From contig NZ_JBHUPT010000018.1 in NCBI RefSeq assembly GCF_049056525.1, forward strand, positions 1 to 64,000: DNA of 64,000 nucleotides, written 5' to 3'. The notes under the pieces are model-generated. The model had not been told where the DNA came from. It searched no databases and worked only from the letters and a program-made list of their open reading frames with translations. Positions 7,652 through 15,185 of the stretch are shown here, one piece after another; the first letter of the stretch is position 1, and the number at the start of each line of letters is the position of its first letter. The DNA comes from Leisingera coralii. GTDB lineage: Bacteria > Pseudomonadota > Alphaproteobacteria > Rhodobacterales > Rhodobacteraceae. Both the position numbers and the translations under genes were made by a program.

Positions 7652-9007
7652 TCAGCTCGAGCGCACCGGAGTCTTCAGCGTTACCAACTCTTCCGACATT
7701 GTCGGGTGCACCGCAACCGTGCGGCCGAAATCTTCCTTGGTCGCCCCCATTTTTACGGCGATTCCGGCCAGCTGGATCATCTCTCCGGCGCCGGGTGCGA
7801 CGATATGGCAGCCCAGCACCTTGCGGGTTGCCTTGGAGACGATCAGCTTCATCAGCACCCGCTGCGCCCGTCCGGCAAAGCTTTGCTGCATCGGCTTGAA
7901 GGAGGTTGCATAGACCTCGACCGGCTCCTGCTCGCTTGCCTCTTCCTCGCTCAGCCCGATGGTGCCCATTTCCGGCTGGGTGAAAATCGCCGTCGGGATC
8001 AGCTCATGGTCGGGGCTCGTGGGGTTGCCCTTGAACACGGTCTCGACAAAGGCCATGCCCTCGCGGATCGCCACCGGCGTCAGGTTCACCCTGTCGGTCA
8101 CATCCCCGATCGCATAGACCGACGGCACCGAGGTCTGGCTGTACTGGTCAACGACGATCTCGCCCTTGCGGCCGCGCTCCACGCCCAATTCCTCCAGGCC
8201 GAGGTTATCGGCATTGGGGGTGCGGCCGGTGGCATACATCACCTTGTCGAACAGCCGTTCCTGGCCATTGGTCGACTTGACCCAGATCTTATCACCTTCC
8301 TTGCGCATCTCCAGCACGTTGGTGCCCAGATGCACATCGATGCCCGCCTGGCACATCTCCTCGGAGATCAGCCCGCGCGCCTCGTCGTCGAAACCGCGCA
8401 GGATCTGCGCGCCGCGGTAATACTGGGTGGTCTTGACGCCCAGCCCGTTCATGATGCCCGCAAACTCGCAGGCGATATAGCCGCCGCCAACGATCAGCAG
8501 GGTTTCGGGCAGCTTGTCCAGGTGGAACATCTCGTTCGAGGTGACCGCCAGCTCGGAGCCAGGGAAGTCCGGCACCGACGGCCAGCCGCCAGTGGCGATC
8601 AGGATGTGCTTGGCGGTCTTGCGGGTGCCGTCGGCCAGCTCAACCGTGTGGGCATCAGCCAGTTTGGCGCGGCTGTCAAAGCTCTCGACGCCGCTGTTCT
8701 TCAGCAGATTGCGGTAGATGCCTTCCAGCCGGTCCAGCTCGGCGTGCAGCTTGCCCTTGAAAGCGTCCCAGTTGAAGGCGCCGGGCTGGATGTCCCAGCC
8801 ATAAGCCTGGGCATCCTCGACCATGCCGGCGTATTCGGAGGCGAAAACCATCAGCTTCTTCGGCACGCAGCCGCGGATCACGCAGGTGCCGCCATAGCGG
8901 TCCTCTTCGGCCAGCGCCACCTTGGCGCCTTCCTGCGCCGCAACACGGGCTGCCCGCACCCCGCCAGAGCCGCCGCCGATGACAAACAGATCGTAATCAA
9001 AGCTCAT
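7652..9007 (-). CDS. gor: Glutathione-disulfide reductase
   Basis: A 451-aa flavoprotein that reduces GSSG with NADPH in the cytoplasm. It shows the N-terminal FAD site (VIGGGSGGVRAAR), the redox-active disulfide (GGTCVIRGCVPKK, about residues 39-51), the NAD(P)H site (LIVGGGYIACEFAGI) and the C-terminal active-site segment HPTMSEELVT with the catalytic His-Glu pair. Start ATG at 9007; a long upstream extension has no similarity. It is in the same orientation as rpiA (388 nt upstream) and hflK (80 nt downstream). rpiA belongs to the pentose phosphate pathway, which also supplies NADPH, but the large gap with hairpins argues against a single transcript. Confidence 0.95.
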   Translation of the reverse strand: MSFDYDLFVIGGGSGGVRAARVAAQEGAKVALAEEDRYGGTCVIRGCVPKKLMVFASEYAGMVEDAQAYGWDIQPGAFNWDAFKGKLHAELDRLEGIYRNLLKNSGVESFDSRAKLADAHTVELADGTRKTAKHILIATGGWPSVPDFPGSELAVTSNEMFHLDKLPETLLIVGGGYIACEFAGIMNGLGVKTTQYYRGAQILRGFDDEARGLISEEMCQAGIDVHLGTNVLEMRKEGDKIWVKSTNGQERLFDKVMYATGRTPNADNLGLEELGVERGRKGEIVVDQYSQTSVPSVYAIGDVTDRVNLTPVAIREGMAFVETVFKGNPTSPDHELIPTAIFTQPEMGTIGLSEEEASEQEPVEVYATSFKPMQQSFAGRAQRVLMKLIVSKATRKVLGCHIVAPGAGEMIQLAGIAVKMGATKEDFGRTVAVHPTMSEELVTLKTPVRSS

Positions 9008-9227
9008 GAATATCCGCCCTTTGCATGTCTTGTGCTGGTATCCCACAACGGAGCACCAAACGCCATATGCGCAAGTGGGCGTTCTTGCACCGCTTTCAAC
9101 CTTTTGCATTGAATTTGCACAGGGTTGTGAGGCGGAAAACCCGCATTCCGGCAAGCCGCGGACGGCGCCCATCCCCTGCGCCAGGGCCACCGCATCCGGA
9201 GGAGGCGGAGTTCGGCGCGAATTCCGT

Positions 9228-9335
9228 CCTGAAATCCTGCGAGGATTTCAGGCCCGTTTCAGCCGGCCGCCTTTAGTTTCCCCTCCCCCGGTTTCCGCGC
9301 CGGAAACCGGGCCGGATTCCTCGCAGGAATCCGGC
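9228..9335. repeat. Triple-hairpin intergenic element, copy B
   Basis: There are three inverted repeats between rpiA and gor. 9228-9252 has 10-bp arms CCTGAAATCC/GGATTTCAGG around loop TGCGA. 9287-9311 has 11-bp arms CCCGGTTTCCG/CGGAAACCGGG around loop CGC. 9311-9335 has 10-bp arms GCCGGATTCC/GGAATCCGGC around loop TCGCA, the reverse complement of TGCGA. The loops match copy A at 3414-3483 while the arms differ. The surrounding stretch 9008-9394 has no gene. Confidence 0.7.
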
Positions 9336-9394
9336 TTGCAGCACGCTAACCCTGCCTTTGAAGCAGCGGGGCGCAGCCTTGCCCTCCGGCCGGT

Positions 9395-10183
9395 TCAGTC
9401 CTGCAGGTCGGTGAACAGGTTATCGTTCTCGACGAAATCCAGCTTGTCCTTCTCGACGGTGCCTTCATTGATGTCGCGCACCTCGACCCGGCCGTCGCCA
9501 TAGCCGATCACCACGGTGTCGCAGATGTCGATGAACAGCCCGTTCTCGATCACGCCGGGGATCTGGTTCAGCACCAGCGCCAGCTGGCGGGCGTTGCCGA
9601 TGCGGTTCAGGTGCAGGTCGAGGATATAATTGCCCTCATCGGTCACGAAGGGCGCATCGCCATTCATCCGCAGGGTGGTGGTGCGGCCCATCACGTCCAT
9701 CGACACCAGGGTTTCCTCGATCAGCGCCTGGCTGCTCTGCCAGCCGAAGGGCAGCACTTCCACCGGCAGCGGGAAGGCGCCCAGGGTCTCGACCGATTTG
9801 CTGGCATCGGCAATCACCACCATCTGGTCCGAGGCGGTGGCGACGATCTTCTCCTGCAGATGCGCGCCGCCGCCGCCCTTGATCAGGTTCAGGTCGGCAT
9901 CGAACTCATCGGCGCCGTCGATGGTCATGTCCAGCCACTTGGCCTCATCCAGCGACACCACGTTGATGCCCACGTCGCGGGCAAGCGCCGCAGTGCGCGA
10001 CGAGGTCGGCACGGCGGTGATCTTCAGCCCGTCCTTCTGCACCATCTCGCCAAGGCAGCGCACCAGCCAGGCCGCGGTGGAGCCGGTGCCGAGGCCAACC
10101 CGCATCCCGTCCTCCACCATTTCGGCCGCCCGCTTGGCAGCTACGAATTTCGCCTTGTCGATGGGCGACAGTTCTCCGGTCAT
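9395..10183 (-). CDS. rpiA: Ribose-5-phosphate isomerase A
   Basis: A 262-aa enzyme interconverting ribose 5-phosphate and ribulose 5-phosphate in the pentose phosphate pathway. Family signatures are clear: GLGTGSTAAW for phosphate binding (about residue 29), DGADEFDADLNLIKGGGGAHLQEKI in the middle with the catalytic Asp/Lys region, and LPVEVLPFGW. Length is slightly above the E. coli enzyme (219 aa), mainly from a C-terminal tail. Start ATG 10183 has ACGGAG about 9 nt upstream. It is divergent from the methyltransferase at 10329 with a 145-nt shared promoter region. Confidence 0.95.
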   Translation of the reverse strand: MTGELSPIDKAKFVAAKRAAEMVEDGMRVGLGTGSTAAWLVRCLGEMVQKDGLKITAVPTSSRTAALARDVGINVVSLDEAKWLDMTIDGADEFDADLNLIKGGGGAHLQEKIVATASDQMVVIADASKSVETLGAFPLPVEVLPFGWQSSQALIEETLVSMDVMGRTTTLRMNGDAPFVTDEGNYILDLHLNRIGNARQLALVLNQIPGVIENGLFIDICDTVVIGYGDGRVEVRDINEGTVEKDKLDFVENDNLFTDLQD

Positions 10184-10328
10184 GTGTTCGGCTCCGTGAA
10201 ACGCGTTTGCGGCGGTTATAGGCAGTTTGCCGCCCATGTGCGAGAGGGGTTTTGCGGCGGTTATCCGGCGCCCGGCTGGAAATCCCGGGGCAGCGGCCTA
10301 AAGCTCTTTTACCTAGGGGACCAATTTC

Positions 10329-11105
10329 ATGCTGAACTTTGACGAAGAGACCACACGCCTGCTCGAGGACGCCTATCAGGGCGCCGATGTGTCGCAGCGG
10401 CGGCGGGCGACATTTGACGCGCTGGCGCCGGAGCCGGGCGAGCGCATCCTGGACGTCGGCTGCGGCAACGGGCTGCTGACGCTGGAACTTTCCCGCGCGG
10501 TCGGCCGCGGCGGCCATGTCACCGGGCTGGACGCCAGCCCGCAGATGCTGGCCGCCGCCCGCCAGCGGCTGGACGGGCGCGGCAACACCACCCTGACCGA
10601 AGGCGACGCCGCCCGGCTGCCGTTTGACGAGGCCAGCTTCGACAAGGCCGCGGCGCTGCAGGTGTTCGAATACCTGACCGACCGCCGCCCGGCCCTGCGC
10701 GCGCTGCACAAGGTGCTCAAGCCCGGCGGCCTTCTGGTGGTGGGGGACATGCACTGGGACACCCTGGCCTGGCACAGCGACAACACCCGGCGCATGGAAC
10801 GGATGCTGGAGGCCTGGGGCCGCCACATGGCGGTGCGAGATCTGCCCGCAAAACTGCCCGCCGAGCTGCGCAGCTGCGGCTTTGAGGTCCGCCAGACCCG
10901 GCCGCTGACCGTCTGTGACACCACCCTGCGCCCCGACGGGCTGGCGGCGATGATGATCCAGCTGATCCGCGCCTTTGCGGTGGATATCGGCGCCACCGAC
11001 GCCGACGACGCCGCCGCCTGGGCCCGGGAGCAGCAGGAGCTCGCCGCAGAGGGGCGTTTCTTCCTGTCGCTCACCCATTTTGTCTGCACCGCGCGCAAGC
11101 AGTAA
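10329..11105 (+). CDS. Class I SAM-dependent methyltransferase
   Basis: A 258-aa cytoplasmic enzyme with the Rossmann-type methyltransferase motif I (ILDVGCGNGLLTLEL, about residue 39) and an acidic residue closing motif II (VTGLDASPQML). The EGDAARLPFDEASFD segment is typical of the Methyltransf_11/UbiE-like group. Substrate is not predictable; the closest general type is a small-molecule O- or C-methyltransferase. Start ATG 10329 has AGGGGA 9 nt upstream. It is a single gene, divergent from rpiA and 132 nt before the GST gene. Confidence 0.85.
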   Translation: MLNFDEETTRLLEDAYQGADVSQRRRATFDALAPEPGERILDVGCGNGLLTLELSRAVGRGGHVTGLDASPQMLAAARQRLDGRGNTTLTEGDAARLPFDEASFDKAAALQVFEYLTDRRPALRALHKVLKPGGLLVVGDMHWDTLAWHSDNTRRMERMLEAWGRHMAVRDLPAKLPAELRSCGFEVRQTRPLTVCDTTLRPDGLAAMMIQLIRAFAVDIGATDADDAAAWAREQQELAAEGRFFLSLTHFVCTARKQ

Positions 11106-11237
11106 GCACCTGAGCCGCAGGCAGCTTTCCGCCGCCGGGCAGCGCGGCGGCGAAACATGCATCACAAAGGCGGGTTTCCTATTGGAAACGCCGGAAACGG
11201 ACACATTTACTGCGCGTCTGCGTCATATCATTGCGCC

Positions 11238-11945
11238 ATGAAACCCGAATACCGCCTGCATTACGCCCCCGACAACGCCTCACTGGTCATCCGGCTGGTG
11301 CTGGAGGAGCTTGGCCAGCCTTATGAAACCGTGCTGGTCGACCGCCGGGCAGAGGCGCAGAACAGCGCCGAATACCGGGCGCTGAACCCGGGCGGGCTGA
11401 TCCCGGTGCTGGAAACTCCCGACGGTCCGGTGTTCGAGACCGCCGCCATCCTGCTGTGGCTGTCCGAACGCCATGGCGCGATGGCGCCGCAGCCCGGCAG
11501 TGCGGACCGCGCACCGTTCCTGAAATGGCTGTTCTTCGCCTCCAACACGCTGCACGCCGACCTGCGGATGCTGTTCTACCCCGAGAAATACATCGGCCCC
11601 GGCAAGGGGGATCAGGCCCAGCTGCAAAAGGTGCTGCGCCAGCGGCTGCATGTGCATCTGACCAATCTCGACCAGGCCGCAGCCGACCGCCCTTCCTGGC
11701 TCGGCGCGCCGCAGCCGTCGGTTCTGGACTATTACCTGGCCTGCCAGATGCGCTGGATGGCGCTTTATCCTTCCAGGGCCGACAAATCCTGGTTTGTCAT
11801 GGCCCATTACCCCAGCCTGCAGCGGATCTGCGCCGGGCTGGAGGGCCGCCCCGCCGTTACCGTGGCACGCGAGGCCGAGGGCCTCGGCGCCACCCCGTTC
11901 ACATCCCCGGCCTACGCCAATCCCCCAGAAGGATCAGCCACCTAA
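11238..11945 (+). CDS. Glutathione S-transferase family protein
   Basis: A 235-aa protein. The N-terminal thioredoxin-like domain (YRLHYAPDNASLVIRLVLEE) carries the cis-Pro and Glu-Ser/Thr-type glutathione contact (LNPGGLIPVLETPDGPVFET). The all-helical C-terminal domain begins around residue 90 (APFLKWLFFASNTLHAD). A serine (Ala-Ser-Leu-Val, about residue 14) is in the usual catalytic position. The start at 11238 gives normal GST length; the longer frame upstream is not conserved. The stop overlaps the sdaA start (TAATG), a coupling with L-serine dehydratase whose biological meaning is unclear. The natural substrate is unknown. Confidence 0.88.
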   Translation: MKPEYRLHYAPDNASLVIRLVLEELGQPYETVLVDRRAEAQNSAEYRALNPGGLIPVLETPDGPVFETAAILLWLSERHGAMAPQPGSADRAPFLKWLFFASNTLHADLRMLFYPEKYIGPGKGDQAQLQKVLRQRLHVHLTNLDQAAADRPSWLGAPQPSVLDYYLACQMRWMALYPSRADKSWFVMAHYPSLQRICAGLEGRPAVTVAREAEGLGATPFTSPAYANPPEGSAT

Positions 11946-13318
11946 TGTTCCTCTCCGTTTTCGACATGTTCAAAGTGGGCATCGGCCCGTCGTCCTCCCA
12001 CACGATGGGGCCGATGGTCGCCGCCGCGCGGTTCCTCGACATGATGCGCGCCTCGCCCTTTGAATTCCACGGCCTGCGCGCCTCGCTGCACGGCTCGCTC
12101 GCCTTCACCGGCGTCGGCCACGCCACCGACCGCGCCACCATCCTGGGCCTCGGCGGCTTTGTCGCCCATGACTATGATGACGAGAAGGCTGAGGCCTTCC
12201 TGGCGGAGCTGGCCAAGACCCACACCATGCACCCCGAAGGCTTGGGCGAGCTGCACTTCGACCCCAAGGCCGACATGATCTTCGACTACGATCACGCGCT
12301 GCCGGGCCACGCCAACGGCATGATCCTGATGGCCACCGACGCCCAGGGCGACGTGATCCTGAAACAGGTGTTCTACTCGATCGGCGGCGGTTTTGTCGTC
12401 ACCGAAGAGGAACTGGCGGCAGGCAAGGATACCGACGAGGGCGACCCGGTCCCCTACCCGTTCAAATCCGCGGCTGAGATGCTGGAGATGGCCAAGGCCA
12501 GCGGCAAGTCGATTGCCGAGATGAAGCGCGCCAACGAGATCTCCCGCGGCTGCTCCGAGAGCCTCGCCAAGGGCACCGCCCGCATCTGGCAGGTGATGAA
12601 CGACTGCATCAACCGCGGGCTGGAGCGCGACGGCATCCTGCCCGGCGGCCTCAAGGTGCGCCGCCGCGCCAAGGGCATCTATGATGCGCTGATGAAAGAG
12701 CGCGGCATGAACCTGACCGCGCCGCACACCATCAACGACTGGATGAGCGTCTACGCGATGGCGGTGAACGAGGAAAACGCGGCCGGCGGCCAGGTGGTGA
12801 CCGCGCCGACCAACGGCGCGGCAGGCACCCTGCCCGCGGTGATCCGCTACTACCTCGACCACGTGCCGGGCGCGTCGGAAAGCCATGTCGAGGACTTCCT
12901 GCTGACCGCCGCCGCGATTGCCGGCCTGGTCAAGTATAACGCCTCGATCTCCGGCGCCGAGGCCGGCTGCCAGGCTGAAGTCGGATCGGCCGCCGCCATG
13001 TCCGCCGCGGGCCTGTGTGCGGTGATGGGCGGCACGCCCGAACAGGTTGAAAACGCCGCCGAGATCGCGCTGGAGCATCACCTGGGCATGACCTGCGATC
13101 CGGTGAAGGGCCTGGTGCAGGTGCCCTGTATCGAACGCAACGGCTTGGCGGCGATCAAGGCGGTCTCCGCCGCGTCGCTGGCGCTGCGCGGCGACGGCCA
13201 GCACTTCGTGCCGCTGGACGCCTGCATCGAGACCATGCGCCAGACCGGCGCCGACATGCATGACAAGTACAAGGAAACCTCGCTCGGCGGCCTCGCCGTG
13301 AACGTGCCGAACTGCTGA
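11945..13318 (+). CDS. sdaA: L-serine ammonia-lyase (Fe-S dependent, single chain)
   Basis: A 457-aa enzyme converting L-serine to pyruvate and ammonia. It carries the alpha and beta domains in one chain, as in E. coli SdaA. The N-terminal signature SVFDMFKVGIGPSSSHTMGP is diagnostic. The C-terminal catalytic domain holds the cysteines expected to bind the labile [4Fe-4S] cluster: GCQAEVGSAAAMSAAGLC and MTCDPVKGLVQVPC. The GAAGTLPAV phosphate-like loop is also present. It is coupled to the preceding GST gene. It is oxygen-sensitive in known members because of the solvent-exposed cluster. It probably serves serine catabolism. Confidence 0.95.
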   Translation: MFLSVFDMFKVGIGPSSSHTMGPMVAAARFLDMMRASPFEFHGLRASLHGSLAFTGVGHATDRATILGLGGFVAHDYDDEKAEAFLAELAKTHTMHPEGLGELHFDPKADMIFDYDHALPGHANGMILMATDAQGDVILKQVFYSIGGGFVVTEEELAAGKDTDEGDPVPYPFKSAAEMLEMAKASGKSIAEMKRANEISRGCSESLAKGTARIWQVMNDCINRGLERDGILPGGLKVRRRAKGIYDALMKERGMNLTAPHTINDWMSVYAMAVNEENAAGGQVVTAPTNGAAGTLPAVIRYYLDHVPGASESHVEDFLLTAAAIAGLVKYNASISGAEAGCQAEVGSAAAMSAAGLCAVMGGTPEQVENAAEIALEHHLGMTCDPVKGLVQVPCIERNGLAAIKAVSAASLALRGDGQHFVPLDACIETMRQTGADMHDKYKETSLGGLAVNVPNC

Positions 13319-13354
13319 GTTACTCCGCTTTCCTGAGAAGATAGCGTGACATAA

Positions 13355-13418
13355 GGCCCGTGGCTGACCTTGGTTAGGCGCGTATGCGCCTGACCGGGGG
13401 GAAGGTCAGGCGCGGGCC
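13355..13418. repeat. Nested cruciform element, copy 1
   Basis: Outer arms GGCCCG-tgg-CTGACCTT (13355-13371) pair with AAGGTCAG-gcg-CGGGCC (13402-13418). They enclose an inner hairpin GGTTAGGCGC-GTAT-GCGCCTGACC (13372-13395) followed by a run of six G. The same architecture, including the 4-nt inner loop and the G6 run, occurs at 19957-20016. It lies between sdaA and the EamA gene. Confidence 0.75.
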
Positions 13419-13514
13419 GTGCCGCTGCGCGCCACGTCCAAAAGGGACGCAACGTCTCTCCTTTCCCCGCAACTCCAGCTTGCGCCTCTCACTGTGCAGG
13501 CCTAGCCTGCCGCC

Positions 13515-14429
13515 ATGACACAGGACCGGCCCCTTCTCGGCATCGCACTGATGCTGGGCTTCTGCCTGGTGATCCCTCTCGGGGATGCCATCGCCAAACT
13601 GCTGACCAACCGGGTGCCGGTCGCCCAGATCGTCTTCATCCGCTTTGCCGCCCAGGCCGCGATCCTGCTGCCGCTGGCCCTGGCCCTGCGGCTGCCGCTC
13701 AGCCTGTCGCACCGGGTGGCGCCGCTGCTGTTCCTGCGCACGCTGCTGCAAATGGGCGGCATCGGCGCCATGTTCACCGCCTTCAAATACCTGCCCTTGG
13801 CCGATGCGGTAGCGATTGCCTTCGTGATGCCCTTCATCATGCTCCTGCTGGGCAAATACGTGCTGCACGAAGAGGTCGGCCTGCGCCGCCTCGGCGCCTG
13901 CGTCGTCGGCTTCACCGGCACCCTGCTGGTCATCCAGCCCAGCTTTGCCGCGGTCGGCTGGAACGCGCTCTGGCCGCTGCTGGTGGCGGTCATCTTTGCC
14001 CTGTTCATGCTGATCACCCGCAAGATCGCCAAGGAAACCGACCCGGTCTCGGTGCAGGCGGTAGCCGGCGTCATGGGCACCGTGCTGCTGGCCCCGGTAC
14101 TCCTGATCGGCGATGCCGCCGGCGTGGCGGCCCTCTCCACAGCCCCGCCGCCGCAGGACACCTGGTCCCTGCTGGCCGCCGCCGGCGCGCTCGGCACCCT
14201 GGCGCATCTCCTGATGACCTGGAGCCTGCGCTTCGCGCCCACCTCAACGCTTGCCTCGATGCAATACCTGGAGATCCCGGTGGCAGTGTTCTTCGGCTGG
14301 CTGATCTTTTCCGAGCTGCCCAACACGCTCGCCGCCTTCGGCATCCTGCTGACCATCGGCGCAGGCCTTTATGCCGTGATGCGCGAGCGCAAGCCCGCCG
14401 AAACCGAAGAACGCATCAATCCCGCCTGA
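13515..14429 (+). CDS. DMT-superfamily (EamA) transporter
   Basis: A 304-aa inner-membrane protein with about ten predicted transmembrane helices arranged as two EamA repeats (residues about 8-140 and 150-290). The repeat signatures include FKYLPLADAVAIAFVMPFIM in the first half and LMTWSLRFAPTSTLASMQYL in the second. It belongs to the drug/metabolite exporter group; the substrate is unknown. The 3' end overlaps that of the convergent thiamine pyrophosphokinase gene by 14 bp, so transcription of the two may interfere. Confidence 0.88.
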   Translation: MTQDRPLLGIALMLGFCLVIPLGDAIAKLLTNRVPVAQIVFIRFAAQAAILLPLALALRLPLSLSHRVAPLLFLRTLLQMGGIGAMFTAFKYLPLADAVAIAFVMPFIMLLLGKYVLHEEVGLRRLGACVVGFTGTLLVIQPSFAAVGWNALWPLLVAVIFALFMLITRKIAKETDPVSVQAVAGVMGTVLLAPVLLIGDAAGVAALSTAPPPQDTWSLLAAAGALGTLAHLLMTWSLRFAPTSTLASMQYLEIPVAVFFGWLIFSELPNTLAAFGILLTIGAGLYAVMRERKPAETEERINPA

Positions 14430-15078
14430 GCGCTGCCATCACATCCCGCAGCAGCCGCCGCGGCACGATCATCAGCAGCCCCGGCCCGTCCGGCAGCAGC
14501 CGCACCGGCCCCAGTGCCCGATTCGACGTGCCGATCCGCCCCATCGGCGACATCACCAGCCCTTCGATCGGCCACTCCAGCCCCTCCGACCGCCCGGTCA
14601 CCTGCTGCATCGGGAACAGCGAAATCACCTCCCCGGCCCGGGCCGGCAGCTCCACTTCACCGGTCAGGTGAAAGATCACCTCGGTCTCGCCAATCAGCAC
14701 ACATGGCGTCTCATACCCCTGCATCAGCGTGCTGAAGGCCGCCAGCTGGTGATCCACCCGTGCGCCCAGAAACCCCACCGCCAGCACCACCGGCGCCCCG
14801 ATGGAGCGCAGCGCCTTGTCGAAATCGGTGCTGTCCTGCTCCGCCACCGGGTGCAGGCTCCCCGGCGGCAGTTGCGCCCGCACCGCGTCGCTCAGCGAGT
14901 CGAAATCGCCGATCACCGCCTGCGGCACATGCCCCCGGGCCAGCGCCGCTGCCGCGCCGCCGTCAGCTGCTACCAGCACCGGCGCCAGCGCCAAGGCCTC
15001 CTCCAGCGCGCCGGAGGCGATCTCGCCGCCGCCAACCAGGGTGATTGGTTCGAAGTGTTCAACAATCAATCCGTTCAT
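14416..15078 (-). CDS. Thiamine pyrophosphokinase
   Basis: A 220-aa enzyme that transfers pyrophosphate from ATP to thiamine. Recognisable family motifs are VAADGGAAAALARG and IGDFDSL (metal- and ATP-binding aspartates), DSTDFDKAL in the middle, and GFLGARVDHQLAA. The C-terminal thiamine-binding half is present (EGLEWPIEGLVM ... SNRALGPVRL). The start at 15078 places the hydrophobic first strand (ITLVGGG) after a short leader. It converges on the EamA transporter with a 14-bp overlap of coding 3' ends, and diverges from the (AE)n gene at 15186 across 107 nt. Confidence 0.9.
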   Translation of the reverse strand: MNGLIVEHFEPITLVGGGEIASGALEEALALAPVLVAADGGAAAALARGHVPQAVIGDFDSLSDAVRAQLPPGSLHPVAEQDSTDFDKALRSIGAPVVLAVGFLGARVDHQLAAFSTLMQGYETPCVLIGETEVIFHLTGEVELPARAGEVISLFPMQQVTGRSEGLEWPIEGLVMSPMGRIGTSNRALGPVRLLPDGPGLLMIVPRRLLRDVMAALRRD

Positions 15079-15185
15079 GGGCGGAATTCCTGCCTGATTT
15101 GGAAACAGGTCACAATGTGAACACAAAATGATACGATCAATTGCACGGATTCGAGCAAAATTGGTCCTTCCAGCCAATATGGTGA

